Below, piece by piece: positions 18,088-28,148 of a stretch of 64,000 nucleotides of DNA (position 1 is the stretch's first letter; every line of letters starts with the position of its first letter). The notes under the pieces were generated by a model. That model searched no databases, was not told the origin of the DNA, and worked only from the letters and a program-made list of their open reading frames with translations. Source of the DNA: Aliidiomarina sp047920995 (GTDB lineage Bacteria; Pseudomonadota; Gammaproteobacteria; Enterobacterales; Alteromonadaceae). Both the position numbers and the translations under genes were made by a program. The DNA is taken from positions 15,547-79,546 of the forward strand of contig NZ_JBLRWZ010000007.1 of NCBI RefSeq assembly GCF_047920995.1. Reading direction: 5' to 3'.

Positions 18088-21000
18088 TTAGTTCACTGTA
18101 ACTGCCGCTTCGTTGGCGTTTTTGTTACGCGAAAAAAGGTGTTTAAAATCATCGAGTACCATATATAAACATGGTATCAACAACAGCGTAATTACGGTAG
18201 CAAATAGAATACCAAACGCTAATGAAATCGCCATGGGTATTACAAATTGCGCCTGCATGCTGCGTTCAAGTACGATAGGTGTTAAGCCCATAAAGGTAGT
18301 TAATGAAGTAAGTACAATTGCCCGGAAACGCGAGCATCCTGCACTCACTACCGCTTCTTGTAAGCTATTCACTTTATCTCGCGTATTATTCACATAATCC
18401 ACCAAGATCAAGCTATCGTTCACAACCACCCCAGCGAGCGCTATGATACCAAATAAGCTGAGTAAACTCAGTGGCATTTGTAAAACAAAGTGACCGAAAA
18501 TAGCACCAATAATACCGAACGGGATAACCGACATAATAATCAATGGTTGGCTATACGATTTCAACGGTATCGCTATCAAAGCGTAAATGCCAAACATAGC
18601 GAATATCGCGCCTAGTGCTAACGATCTCAGCGCATCTCGCTCATCTAAACTAGCCCCTTCTAAACCAAAGCGAACCTGCGGGTAATGCTGCAAGATTTCT
18701 GGTAAATAATTTTGCTGTACATCCCGCACTACCGAGCTTGGCTCTACTCTATCTTTGTCCACTCGCGCGCGCACATTCACGCTACGCACGCCATTTACCC
18801 GATTAATAGTACTGAAGCCATCACCTACGGAGCTGGTGGCTAATTCGCGGAATGGAATTTCGCGGCCATCCGCAGTGCGAATTTGCATATTTTCAAGATT
18901 ACCAATCGATTGCCGTTCAGCTAACGGGTAGCGCACCATTACCCTTACTTCTTCGTCGTTTCTAGGCAATCGCTGCGCTTCAGCGCCATAGAAGGCATTA
19001 CGAACTTGGCTCGCTAAATCTTGTAGGGTAATACCGGCAGCATCCGCTGCTGGCAGTAAGCGCATTTGGATTTCTTCGCGTGGCGGACCGAAGGTATCGG
19101 AAATATCAAATACGCCACCATACCCTGCCAGCACTGTACGTAACTCTGAAGCTGCCGCAGCTAGCGCATTAAGCTCGGTACCACTGAGTTGAAACTCAAT
19201 ATCATACCCACCACCTGGGCCGCCAGCAGAGCCACTAAAGTTAAGATCTTTTACCCCGGCAAGTTCCGGAACGCGTTCGCGCCATTCATTAATAACTCGA
19301 AAACCATCAATTTCTCGCTGCTCACCTTTTGATAACTCAACGAATAATGTGCCCCGCTCTGCACTGTTCAAGAACATATTCACGTGCGCTAGTAACTCTT
19401 CACCATGTTCCTGCTGGTATTCATCATTCATTGTGTATAGTTCAGCACGAATGGTTTCCAGCGTTCGCGCCGTAACTTCTTCATTGGTACCTGGCTGCAT
19501 TTCTACGTTTGCTTGTAAAAAATCACTCGGAATATTCGGGAAGAATACCCATCGTACAAAACCACCGGAAAGTAACCCCCCCATAATAATGGCTAAGGCA
19601 ACAAAGCTGGCAATGGTTGTGTAGCGATGCTTTACACAAAAATGAGCAAATGGCCGATAACGGTTTTGTACAAAGTTTTTTAAGCCATCAGCGAAGCGAT
19701 TGCGAAAACGTTGAAAGCCATTTTGCTTTGATTCTTGGGTTTTTGAGAACTTCATGCCATTAATGTGGGCTGGAAGAATCCATTTCGATTCCACCAACGA
19801 AAACAGCAAACAAAAGATAACAACATAAGCAATAGATTCCCATATCGGTGCCATTGTGCCCCCCACCATGAGCATTGGTAAAAATGCCACCACCGTGGTA
19901 AGTACCCCAAAAGTTGCCGGAACCGCTACCTTTTTAGCACCGCGAATTACGTTATCTTCTGTTTTGCCATGCTCCTCAATTTCGGAGTAAGCACTTTCTC
20001 CGATGATAATGGCATCATCCACCACGATCCCCAATACGAGTATGAACCCGAACAAAGAGATCATGTTGATAGACACATTAAATGTGCCTAAATTCATCAT
20101 CGCCAAAGCGCCTAGAAATGATACCGGCAGGCCGATCATCACCCAAAACGCTAAGCGCAGTTGTAGGAACAAGGTAAGTGCAATGAACACAAGAGCGATA
20201 CCGAAATACATGTTTTTCAGCATTAAATCGAGGCGGCCTTGCAAATAATATGAACTATCCCCCCAATGCGCTAGCATCACCTCTTCCGGCAACGTAGGTG
20301 CTTTTTTATCAATGTAATTTTTTACTGCTTTCGCAATGGCTAAATCATTTTGTTCGCCTACCGAGTTTACCCTTACAAAGGTGGCGCGGCTGCCATCAAA
20401 TTCAGCAAATGCACGAGTTTCAACGAAATCATCACGCACAATAGCGATATCACCGATAGTTAAACGGGTACCATCGGGGTAGCGTTTTAGCACGATATCT
20501 TCAAACTCGGCACCACTGTAGCTTTGCCCTTTTGCGCGCAATAAAATATCACCGGTAGGAGTACGAATGGTGCCGCCAGGAATATCAATAGAGCTGCCAC
20601 GCACCGCTTGTACTACTTGTTGGAAGGTTAAGCCGTGTTCACGCAACTCGTGTTCGGTGATTTCGATAGCAATTTCATCATTGCGAGAGCCCACCAAGGT
20701 AGCATTAGAAATGCCTGGCAACGAGCGGATATCATCGCGAACTTCACGCGCTAAATTTTTCCGCGAACGTTCATCTAGGTCGCCATAAATAGACACCCAA
20801 ATAATCGGTTGTTGCGGCCGAATCCGATACACCAAAGGGGGTTCAATTTGCGCTGGAAAGCTCGATATACTATCAACTCCCATGCGCACTTCATCCATCA
20901 CTTCTTGAATATCATAGCCACTTTCAACTTCGATACTTACCGTGCCCATCCCCTCATTTGCGGTACTCGAGATACGCTTAATACCTTCAATTTCATCAAT

Positions 21001-21222
21001 GGCATCTTCAATGCGGATCACAACCCCCTGCTCTACTTCCTGCGGAGCCGCGCCAGGATAAACTACCCGAACACTAATAATGTTCGGTTCAATGGTGGGG
21101 AAGGTTTGCTTACGAATTTGAAAAACCGCTACAATACCTGCCACAATAATAAGAAACATCAGCAAGTTAGCAGCTACACGATTACGGGTAAACCAAGCAA
21201 TAATTCCTGTTTCACGCTGCAT
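18088..21222 (-). CDS. RND family efflux permease (HAE1 type)
   Basis: This inner-membrane proton-driven pump subunit has 1044 residues, the normal size for AcrB-like transporters. It shows the first transmembrane helix (NLLMFLIIVAGIVAVFQI), two large periplasmic loops, and two blocks of five to six helices. The proton-relay Asp pair lies in helix 4 (LGIVVDDAIIIGE). It is most like the HAE1 group of hydrophobe/amphiphile exporters; heavy-metal pumps have different signatures. The adaptor gene lies 2 bases upstream, and GAGG near the adaptor's stop serves as ribosome site. No outer-membrane TolC partner or TetR-type regulator is present in the window. The substrate is unknown. Confidence 0.93.
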   Translation of the reverse strand: MQRETGIIAWFTRNRVAANLLMFLIIVAGIVAVFQIRKQTFPTIEPNIISVRVVYPGAAPQEVEQGVVIRIEDAIDEIEGIKRISSTANEGMGTVSIEVESGYDIQEVMDEVRMGVDSISSFPAQIEPPLVYRIRPQQPIIWVSIYGDLDERSRKNLAREVRDDIRSLPGISNATLVGSRNDEIAIEITEHELREHGLTFQQVVQAVRGSSIDIPGGTIRTPTGDILLRAKGQSYSGAEFEDIVLKRYPDGTRLTIGDIAIVRDDFVETRAFAEFDGSRATFVRVNSVGEQNDLAIAKAVKNYIDKKAPTLPEEVMLAHWGDSSYYLQGRLDLMLKNMYFGIALVFIALTLFLQLRLAFWVMIGLPVSFLGALAMMNLGTFNVSINMISLFGFILVLGIVVDDAIIIGESAYSEIEEHGKTEDNVIRGAKKVAVPATFGVLTTVVAFLPMLMVGGTMAPIWESIAYVVIFCLLFSLVESKWILPAHINGMKFSKTQESKQNGFQRFRNRFADGLKNFVQNRYRPFAHFCVKHRYTTIASFVALAIIMGGLLSGGFVRWVFFPNIPSDFLQANVEMQPGTNEEVTARTLETIRAELYTMNDEYQQEHGEELLAHVNMFLNSAERGTLFVELSKGEQREIDGFRVINEWRERVPELAGVKDLNFSGSAGGPGGGYDIEFQLSGTELNALAAAASELRTVLAGYGGVFDISDTFGPPREEIQMRLLPAADAAGITLQDLASQVRNAFYGAEAQRLPRNDEEVRVMVRYPLAERQSIGNLENMQIRTADGREIPFRELATSSVGDGFSTINRVNGVRSVNVRARVDKDRVEPSSVVRDVQQNYLPEILQHYPQVRFGLEGASLDERDALRSLALGAIFAMFGIYALIAIPLKSYSQPLIIMSVIPFGIIGAIFGHFVLQMPLSLLSLFGIIALAGVVVNDSLILVDYVNNTRDKVNSLQEAVVSAGCSRFRAIVLTSLTTFMGLTPIVLERSMQAQFVIPMAISLAFGILFATVITLLLIPCLYMVLDDFKHLFSRNKNANEAAVTVN

Positions 21223-21224
21223 GC

Positions 21225-22448
21225 TTATTCCTCACTCACTGGTTCACGAACTACTTGTTCGATATCTTCAGGAGTACGCACACGCATACCATTCAAAGGC
21301 GTTTGCAGCTGAGTAAGCATTACCCACTCACCATCGCCAAGCCCACCGGTAAGATAAACACTATTGCGATCACGGCGATATATTTCCACCGTGCGTTGCT
21401 CTAATGTACGCTCTGGTGTAATTACCCATAGTTGCGCATTACTGTTCACCGCGTAGCGCGGTAATTCAATCAGGTTTGCTACTTCAATACCGCTAATTTC
21501 GGCTCGCACAAAACGGCCAAAACTAAGTGGTGTTGGGTGCGAATCGGTTTTGCGGTTGTACGGATCGGCAACTTCCACTACTGCGAAAGTAACACGGCGG
21601 TCTGGATCCACTACGCCTTCAGTACGTGCTAAATAGCCTTGCCATTCATGGGTTACTCCAGCTACTTCGGCGCGTAACCGCACACTCGGGCCAACGAAAT
21701 CCTCGTCTCTACCCACTGGCGCATCAATCAGCGACAAATCGAAATCGGCAAGCGGTAAGCGTATTTCCGCAACATTGGTGCCAAATAAGGTACCCACATT
21801 ACTGTTCATTGAAATAAACTGGCCTAAGTTTACATTTCTACTTTGCAGCACCCCAGCAAACGGTGCCTTAATTTCGGTACGCTGCAGATTACGCTCTGCC
21901 TGTGCAAACCGTGCTTGTGCTGATTGTAAGTTCGCTAATTCACTGGCAAGTTGTGGGCGCCGCAAGCCGAGCTCTGGGATTTCTCCCGCTTGAATGGAAC
22001 GCCATTCAGCTTCCGCAACTTGGCCTCGAGCACGCTCTTCCGCAACCGCAGCTTGCGCACGTGCTAAATTTGCCCGTGCTTCGTCTACATTACTCTCGTA
22101 ATCAAAGGGCTCTAAGCGCAACATCGGTTCGCCTACATCGAAAAAACCGCCCGCTACGAACTTCGGTGATACCCACACAATGCGGCCACTTACTTCCGCA
22201 GTAATCTGCGTAGCATGCAATGGCATTACATTACCCTGCCCTGGAACCACAAACTGCACCGTTTTACGTTGTGCCTCGATGTACTCTACCAACACCGGTA
22301 ACCGATCACTCGGCACTTGCTCAGGAGCTTGGCGCATTGATTTCATCACGAAAAAGATGACAACGGCGAGGGCAATAATAGCGAGAGGAAGTATTAAATA
22401 AAGCCAACGAAATGATTTTTTTTGTTGGTTTAATTGTGGTTGCGTCAT
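21225..22448 (-). CDS. RND efflux periplasmic adaptor (membrane fusion protein)
   Basis: The 407-residue adaptor has one N-terminal membrane helix (residues about 13-33), a lipoyl-like/barrel-sandwich region (VSGRIVWVSPKFVAGGFFDVG), an Ala/Glu/Arg-rich coiled-coil hairpin at about 115-190, the second half of the sandwich (KAPFAGVLQSRNVNLGQFIS) and a beta-barrel domain. It should bridge the permease to an outer-membrane channel encoded elsewhere. It is the first gene of a likely adaptor-permease-DUF599-astE unit; the 193 bases upstream, to tilS, must hold the promoter. AAGG precedes the ATG. Confidence 0.92.
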   Translation of the reverse strand: MTQPQLNQQKKSFRWLYLILPLAIIALAVVIFFVMKSMRQAPEQVPSDRLPVLVEYIEAQRKTVQFVVPGQGNVMPLHATQITAEVSGRIVWVSPKFVAGGFFDVGEPMLRLEPFDYESNVDEARANLARAQAAVAEERARGQVAEAEWRSIQAGEIPELGLRRPQLASELANLQSAQARFAQAERNLQRTEIKAPFAGVLQSRNVNLGQFISMNSNVGTLFGTNVAEIRLPLADFDLSLIDAPVGRDEDFVGPSVRLRAEVAGVTHEWQGYLARTEGVVDPDRRVTFAVVEVADPYNRKTDSHPTPLSFGRFVRAEISGIEVANLIELPRYAVNSNAQLWVITPERTLEQRTVEIYRRDRNSVYLTGGLGDGEWVMLTQLQTPLNGMRVRTPEDIEQVVREPVSEE

Positions 22449-22641
22449 GATTACGGTTTACCTTATATGCACACAAAATGGCGTGTGATCGAAGCCCCTG
22501 AGCAGGAATTGCAGTATCACCACCAAGCTTATTTTTTTAACAGGTTTGTATAGCTGCGCATTATCTACTCAATAACGGCCAATGTCAGTGTTTTGGATGA
22601 GATTAAAGGAAAATTAATTGCTAGAAAAATGTAACGAACTA

Positions 22642-23649
22642 TTACTCTGTATTCTCTGCTGCGGAATTTGCTCCGGAAATGCTCACGAGCTCTAGCCATT
22701 TTTGTTTGCGCTGCACGGTAACTAAGCCCCAACTTACCCGCACTTGTTTGCCGCCTTGGCTGCGCTGAATTTGCGTTTGTAACTCATTGAGCAGCGCAAA
22801 ACTAGGCGCTTTTACCTGCCGATGATACAACCACGCGCGTAACAAGCCACGCTGCATTTGCGCAGATAGCTGCCACCAATCAGTTAACCGCAGCCGGCCA
22901 TCACTTTCTAAGCGTTCTGCTAATCGCTCGGCCAACAATTCATCAAGTAGTGCGCTTTGTTCCGCACATAACGCTGCCGAGCGTGATGCGGTAGTTAAGA
23001 ATTGCGGCCAGCGCTCGCACAGCACCGGCACTACCTCATGGCGCATAAAATTGCGTTCAATTCGGGTATCCGTATTGGTGGTGTCTTCAATCCACTCCAC
23101 AGCAAACTGCTGCGCGTAGGCATAAATCTGTGCTTTGCTCACTGTTAATAATGGCCGGCAAATCCGTTGCGCATTCTGAAAATCAGCAATTGCCGCCATT
23201 GCTGCCAAGCCTTTTGGGCCGGCACCTCGCTTTAATTGCAGTAATAAGGTTTCTACTTGATCATTTTGATGTTGGCCAAGCAACAATACCGCATCATCGC
23301 TCATTAGCTCTGCCATGCGCTGATAGCGCGCTTCCCGCCCCTGCTCTTCTTTACTCATACGCGGCCCCTGGAGCACTGCCAGCGGCTCCACAATGGCATC
23401 GATATTGGCACGCGCGCAATACGCCTTTAGAAACGCGGCCCATTGCGGAGAATCTGGGTGGAAATAATGGTCTAAATGAATGGCTAAATAGCGGTATTGT
23501 GGGTGCTGCTCACGATAACGAAGGGTAAGATCCAGCACGGTTTGCGAATCTGCACCACCGCCCAGCGCTACCACAATTTGCTGGCCAGGCTGCAACTGCA
23601 GTGCCGCCATTTGCTGAGCATAAACCGGAAATAAATCAACGTTGGCCAA
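22642..23649 (-). CDS. tilS: tRNA(Ile)-lysidine synthase, short form, TTG start
   Basis: TilS converts C34 of the CAU-anticodon isoleucine tRNA to lysidine, using ATP and lysine. The start is TTG at 23649, with a strong AGGAG 5-9 bases upstream; no ATG fits. The N-terminal PP-loop reads LGGGADSQT (residues 29-37), with Gly where the usual SGGxDS motif has its first Ser. HLDHYF, GQHQNDQVETLLLQLKRGAG and RNFMRHEVVPVL are further TilS marks. At 335 residues it is about 100 shorter than the E. coli enzyme; the C-terminal substrate-binding domain appears to be missing or very reduced. It lies 51 bases after accA, as in many gammaproteobacteria. Confidence 0.9.
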   Translation of the reverse strand: MANVDLFPVYAQQMAALQLQPGQQIVVALGGGADSQTVLDLTLRYREQHPQYRYLAIHLDHYFHPDSPQWAAFLKAYCARANIDAIVEPLAVLQGPRMSKEEQGREARYQRMAELMSDDAVLLLGQHQNDQVETLLLQLKRGAGPKGLAAMAAIADFQNAQRICRPLLTVSKAQIYAYAQQFAVEWIEDTTNTDTRIERNFMRHEVVPVLCERWPQFLTTASRSAALCAEQSALLDELLAERLAERLESDGRLRLTDWWQLSAQMQRGLLRAWLYHRQVKAPSFALLNELQTQIQRSQGGKQVRVSWGLVTVQRKQKWLELVSISGANSAAENTE

Positions 23650-23671
23650 GCAAAGCTCCTTAAATGCAAAC

Positions 23672-23690
23672 GGCCGCTTTAGAAGCGGCC
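23672..23690 (-). terminator. GC-rich hairpin between accA and tilS
   Basis: An 8-bp stem (GGCCGCTT/AAGCGGCC) with a 3-base loop lies just after accA and before the tilS ribosome site. The following sequence (GTTTGC) is not T-rich, so it may reduce read-through or protect the accA mRNA end rather than terminate fully. Confidence 0.45.
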
Positions 23691-23700
23691 ATTGAGCTGG

Positions 23701-24657
23701 TTAATTATAGCCGAACGACATCAGCTTTTTATAACGCCGCTCTAACAGCTCTTCTTTCGAGAGCCCCGACATTGCATCAATGTCGATCAACAACCGTTGC
23801 TTCAAGCGCTTGGCAATTTCTTCGTAATCGCGATGCGCACCGCCCAATGGCTCTTCGATGATTTCATCAATCAAGCCAAGCTCTAATGAACTCTGCGCAG
23901 TAACGCCCATGGCTTCGGCAGCTAGTTCTGCTTTGGTTGCGCTTTTCCATAAAATCGAAGCACAGCCTTCAGGTGAAATTACCGAATAGGTACTGTATTG
24001 CAACATATTTACTTTATCGCCAACACCAATTGCCAATGCACCACCAGAACCACCTTCACCAATTACGGTGCAAATTGTGGGTACTTTTAAACGCGCCATT
24101 ACTTTTAAGTTCCGCGCAATGGCTTCACTTTGGCCACGTTCTTCAGCACCAATCCCTGGATAGGCACCCGGTGTATCGATAAAGGTAAGAATAGGCATAT
24201 TAAAGCGCTCGGCCATTTCCATTAGGCGTAATGCTTTGCGATAGCCCTCAGGTTTTGGCATACCAAAATTGCGCCGCACCTTTTCTCTGGTTTCCCGGCC
24301 TTTTTGCTGGCCAATCACCATCACCGGCTTGCCATCAATACGCGCAATACCGCCAACGATAGCTTTATCGTCTGCATAGGCACGGTCACCCGCCAGTTCA
24401 TCGAACTCGGTGAAGATCATATTAATGTAATCAAGGGTATACGGGCGCAGCGGATGGCGCGCTAATTGCGCCACTTGCCAAGCACCCAGATCGGAAAAGA
24501 TCTTTTCCGTAAGTTCTTTACGTTTTTTCTGAAGCTGCTTCACTTCTTTTTCTAGGTCGATATTCAAATCGCCCTTCGCACCCACCGCGCGCAACTCGTC
24601 AATTTGCGCCTGTAGTTCTGCAATTGGTTGTTCAAACTCTAAAAAATTCGGATTCAT
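23701..24657 (-). CDS. accA: Acetyl-CoA carboxylase carboxyltransferase subunit alpha
   Basis: AccA, together with AccD, transfers the carboxyl group from biotin to acetyl-CoA in the first step of fatty acid synthesis. The 318-residue product is the same size as the E. coli protein and shows the family blocks NPNFLEFEQPIAELQAQID at the N-terminus, MVIGQQKGRE, FIDTPGAYPGIGAEERGQ, IGEGGSGGALAIGVGD and YSVISPEGCASILWK. It starts 17 bases after the dnaE stop, so dnaE-accA-tilS reads as one unit, a common gammaproteobacterial order. Confidence 0.97.
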   Translation of the reverse strand: MNPNFLEFEQPIAELQAQIDELRAVGAKGDLNIDLEKEVKQLQKKRKELTEKIFSDLGAWQVAQLARHPLRPYTLDYINMIFTEFDELAGDRAYADDKAIVGGIARIDGKPVMVIGQQKGRETREKVRRNFGMPKPEGYRKALRLMEMAERFNMPILTFIDTPGAYPGIGAEERGQSEAIARNLKVMARLKVPTICTVIGEGGSGGALAIGVGDKVNMLQYSTYSVISPEGCASILWKSATKAELAAEAMGVTAQSSLELGLIDEIIEEPLGGAHRDYEEIAKRLKQRLLIDIDAMSGLSKEELLERRYKKLMSFGYN

Positions 24658-24674
24658 TTAGTAGCTTCCAGGTT

Positions 24675-27600
24675 CTATTCAAAGCTCAGTTGCACGCAAG
24701 TTTCGCCCAACTGCAATTTTAATTCGTATAATACATCGTCGCTCGGCTCAATAAACCACTCCGGAGCCGATTCTAATAACGCCTGAGCGCCATCTAGCTT
24801 GCAAACAAAACGAACTGGACAGGTTCCCCGCGGTGCATCGCGGATGATCTGTATCACCTGTTGTGGAATCGCGTTATCTGTAAGTGTAAGCGATAATTCT
24901 AATGCACGCACGTATTGTGCCCGCGCTTGTTCTAAGGTCATAACTTCGCTGGCGGTCATTGTATTGCCCCCAGCGAAAGAATCAAATCGGATCTCTCCTT
25001 TCATCCAGAGAATTTGGTCTTTCTCTAGTAACGCTTCATATTGCTCATACTCTCGATTAAATAAGCGTATTTCAATACGAGCGCTCTTATCATCTAGTGT
25101 TACCAAGCCCCAGCGCTGATTCTTTTTGTTGATCATCGAGCGGGTATCTAGCACTAAACCGGCCACCGAGAGCTGTTCACCTTTGCGTGTGGCGCGAATA
25201 TCGGCTATTCGGCAGCTGGTATACTTACTTAGCTCTTCACGATACTGATTCACTGGATGGCCGGTTAAATACAAGCCTAACGTTTCTCGCTCACCCTCTA
25301 GCCATACTTTCTCTGGCCACTTAGCAACATGTTCAAATTCATGCTCAATTTTATCGGGTTCAGCTGCCAACACACCAAATAGATCGTGCTGGCCTACTTC
25401 TTCGGCTTTCGCGTGTTGCTCAGCTTGGCGCATGGCTTTATCTAAGCTAGCCATCAGCGTTGCCCGATGTGGCCCAAGCGAATCCATGGCACCTGCTTTA
25501 ATTAGGCGCTCCATTACCCGGCGATTCAGTTTCTTCAAATCTACCCGGCAACAAAAATCAAATAAATCGGTAAACGCACCGCCTTCCGAGCGGGCGGCAA
25601 TAATTGCTTCTATCGGCCCCTCGCCCACCCCTTTAATAGCACCAATACCGTATACCACATGCCCGGCCGTATCTACCGCAAATTTGTGTTGGCCAACATT
25701 AACATCCGGCGGCAAAATGGTAAGCCCCATACGCTCACATTCATCTACGAGGGTTACGATCTTATCGGTGTTATCCATATCCGCCGACATAACCGCGGCC
25801 ATAAACTCGGCTGGATAATGTACTTTCATCCATAGGGTTTGATACGAAACTAACGCGTACGCCGCAGAATGCGATTTGTTAAAGCCATAACCTGCGAACT
25901 TCTCCACCAAATCGAAGATTTTCATCGCCAATTCAGGATCAATATTGTTATTCTTCGCGCCCTCAGCGAATACCGCGCGCTGCTTAGCCATTTCTTCTGG
26001 CTTTTTCTTACCCATAGCTCGGCGTAATAGATCGGCTTCACCAAGCGAATAACCGGCCATTACCTGGGCTATTTGCATTACCTGCTCTTGGTACAAAATA
26101 ACGCCGTAGGTAGGCTCTAGAATCGGTTTTAAGCAATCATGCTGCCACGTAGCGTCTGGATAAGAAACGGCCTCTTTACCGTGTTTTCGATCAATAAAGT
26201 TATCTACCATACCCGATTGCAGTGGGCCTGGCCGGAATAAGGCCACTAAGGCGATAATATCTTCGAAACTATCCGGCCGTAAGCGCTTAATCAGCTCTTT
26301 CATACCCCGCGATTCCAGCTGGAATACTGCCGTGGTATCACCTTTTTTCAACACATCGAAACAGCGGCTATCCGTAAGTGGAATCGATTCAATTAAAATA
26401 GGCTGTTCACCATTTTCAACACGGCGTGGATTCACCATGTCTAGCGCCCATTGAATAATGGTAAGCGTGCGTAAACCCAAGAAATCGAATTTAACCAAAC
26501 CGGCCGTTTCTACATCATTTTTATCAAACTGAGTAACCGGGAAGCGGCCTTCTGAATCACAATACAATGGCGTGAAATCGGTAATAGTAGTGGGGGCAAT
26601 TACCACCCCACCCGCGTGTTTACCAGCATTGCGAGTTACCCCTTCAAGCCGGCGCGCCATATCAATTACTTCACGTACATCATCATCACTTTCGTATAAT
26701 TCTGGTAAGCGCGGTTCTTCCACAAATGCTTGTTCGAGGGTCATGCCCGGTGTGGGCGGAATCAGTTTCGAGATACGATCAACGAATCCATAGGGGTGCC
26801 CGAGCACGCGGCCTACATCTCGCACTACCGCTTTTGCCGCCATGGTACCGAAGGTAATAATCTGCGATACCGCCTCGCGGCCATATAACTCAGCAACGTG
26901 ATCAATTACCTCATCACGGCGATCCATACAGAAATCAACATCGAAATCCGGCATAGAAACCCGCTCGGGGTTCAAAAACCGTTCGAATAGCAAATCAAAA
27001 TCAAGTGGATCCAGATCAGTAATTTTTAGCGCATAAGCCACCAATGAACCGGCACCGGAACCTCGGCCTGGGCCTACTGGAATGCCGTTATCTTTACTCC
27101 ACTGAATAAACTCCATTACGATCAAGAAGTAGCCAGGGAAACCCATGTTATTGATTACTTCCAACTCAATCGCTAAGCGCTCATCGTAGGCAACACGTGC
27201 TTTCGCGCGCTGCTCGGCATCTGGAAATAAAAACTGCAGGCGCTCTTCTAGGCCCTCTTGCGATTTCTCTACTAAGAATTCATCTTCAGTAAGGCCGCCA
27301 GTAGGGAAGTTCGGTAAGAAATATTCGTTCAAGCGCACGTTTACGTTGCAGCGCTGGGCTATTTCGATGGTGTTTTCGATGGCTTCGGGGATATCGGCAA
27401 ATAGTGCCTGCATTTCTTCGCTGGTACGCAAATATTGCTGCTGAGTATAGCGTTTCGGCCTGCGCGGATCGGCCAAGGTATAGCTATCGTGAATCGCCAC
27501 CCGAATTTCATGCGCTTCGTAATCATCTTCTTTGAGAAATACTACCGCATTGGTTGCCACCACGGGTAAGCCATGTTCGCTGGCAACCGCTACTGCAGCA

Positions 27601-28148
27601 TGCAGGTAATCTTCTTCATTAGGGCGGCCAGTGCGGGTTAGTTCAAGGTAGAAACGATCAGCGAAGTGCTGTTGGTAGAAGTGCAGGCTATTATCGAGTG
27701 GCTTGTGTAAGTTACGCTGTAACGCACGCCCTACATCACCATCTATGCCGCCTGAGAGCAACAAAATACCCTCGCCCCAGCGCGCCAACCATTCTTGGTT
27801 AATACAGGGTTTACCGGCGCGGTGGCCAGCAAGGTAACCTTCGGAAATCAGCACGGTAAGGTTTTTATAGCCAATATCATTCATAGCTAATGCGGTTAAC
27901 CGAAATGGTTCTTCCGGCCAATCGGCACTTAAAACATTAAGATCGGCACCAATAATTGGCTTTAACCCAAGCCCGCGGCTAGTTTGGTAATAACGCACTA
28001 AACCACACAAATTCATTTCATCGGTGAGTGCCATAGCAGGCATGCCCAACTCGGCTACACGATTACAGATTGGTTTTACTTTTTGTAAACCATCCACCAT
28101 CGAGAAATCACTATGAATTCGTAAATGAACAAAGGGCTGTGCGCTCAT
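24675..28148 (-). CDS. dnaE: DNA polymerase III subunit alpha
   Basis: This is the replicative polymerase subunit. The 1157-residue product matches E. coli DnaE in size. It begins with a PHP domain (FVHLRIHSDFSMVDG), followed by the C-family polymerase palm (GPGRGSGAGSLVAYAL and the PDFDVDFCMDRRDEVIDH motif with catalytic Asp residues), the KKPEEMAKQR and FNKSHSAAYALVSYQTLW blocks, a helix-hairpin-helix region, and an OB fold near the C-terminus (LSVAGLVLDTRSMINKKN). The ATG at 28148 is chosen because GGGAG precedes it and the PHP domain follows at once; the frame extends 24 codons further without support. Confidence 0.98.
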   Translation of the reverse strand: MSAQPFVHLRIHSDFSMVDGLQKVKPICNRVAELGMPAMALTDEMNLCGLVRYYQTSRGLGLKPIIGADLNVLSADWPEEPFRLTALAMNDIGYKNLTVLISEGYLAGHRAGKPCINQEWLARWGEGILLLSGGIDGDVGRALQRNLHKPLDNSLHFYQQHFADRFYLELTRTGRPNEEDYLHAAVAVASEHGLPVVATNAVVFLKEDDYEAHEIRVAIHDSYTLADPRRPKRYTQQQYLRTSEEMQALFADIPEAIENTIEIAQRCNVNVRLNEYFLPNFPTGGLTEDEFLVEKSQEGLEERLQFLFPDAEQRAKARVAYDERLAIELEVINNMGFPGYFLIVMEFIQWSKDNGIPVGPGRGSGAGSLVAYALKITDLDPLDFDLLFERFLNPERVSMPDFDVDFCMDRRDEVIDHVAELYGREAVSQIITFGTMAAKAVVRDVGRVLGHPYGFVDRISKLIPPTPGMTLEQAFVEEPRLPELYESDDDVREVIDMARRLEGVTRNAGKHAGGVVIAPTTITDFTPLYCDSEGRFPVTQFDKNDVETAGLVKFDFLGLRTLTIIQWALDMVNPRRVENGEQPILIESIPLTDSRCFDVLKKGDTTAVFQLESRGMKELIKRLRPDSFEDIIALVALFRPGPLQSGMVDNFIDRKHGKEAVSYPDATWQHDCLKPILEPTYGVILYQEQVMQIAQVMAGYSLGEADLLRRAMGKKKPEEMAKQRAVFAEGAKNNNIDPELAMKIFDLVEKFAGYGFNKSHSAAYALVSYQTLWMKVHYPAEFMAAVMSADMDNTDKIVTLVDECERMGLTILPPDVNVGQHKFAVDTAGHVVYGIGAIKGVGEGPIEAIIAARSEGGAFTDLFDFCCRVDLKKLNRRVMERLIKAGAMDSLGPHRATLMASLDKAMRQAEQHAKAEEVGQHDLFGVLAAEPDKIEHEFEHVAKWPEKVWLEGERETLGLYLTGHPVNQYREELSKYTSCRIADIRATRKGEQLSVAGLVLDTRSMINKKNQRWGLVTLDDKSARIEIRLFNREYEQYEALLEKDQILWMKGEIRFDSFAGGNTMTASEVMTLEQARAQYVRALELSLTLTDNAIPQQVIQIIRDAPRGTCPVRFVCKLDGAQALLESAPEWFIEPSDDVLYELKLQLGETCVQLSFE

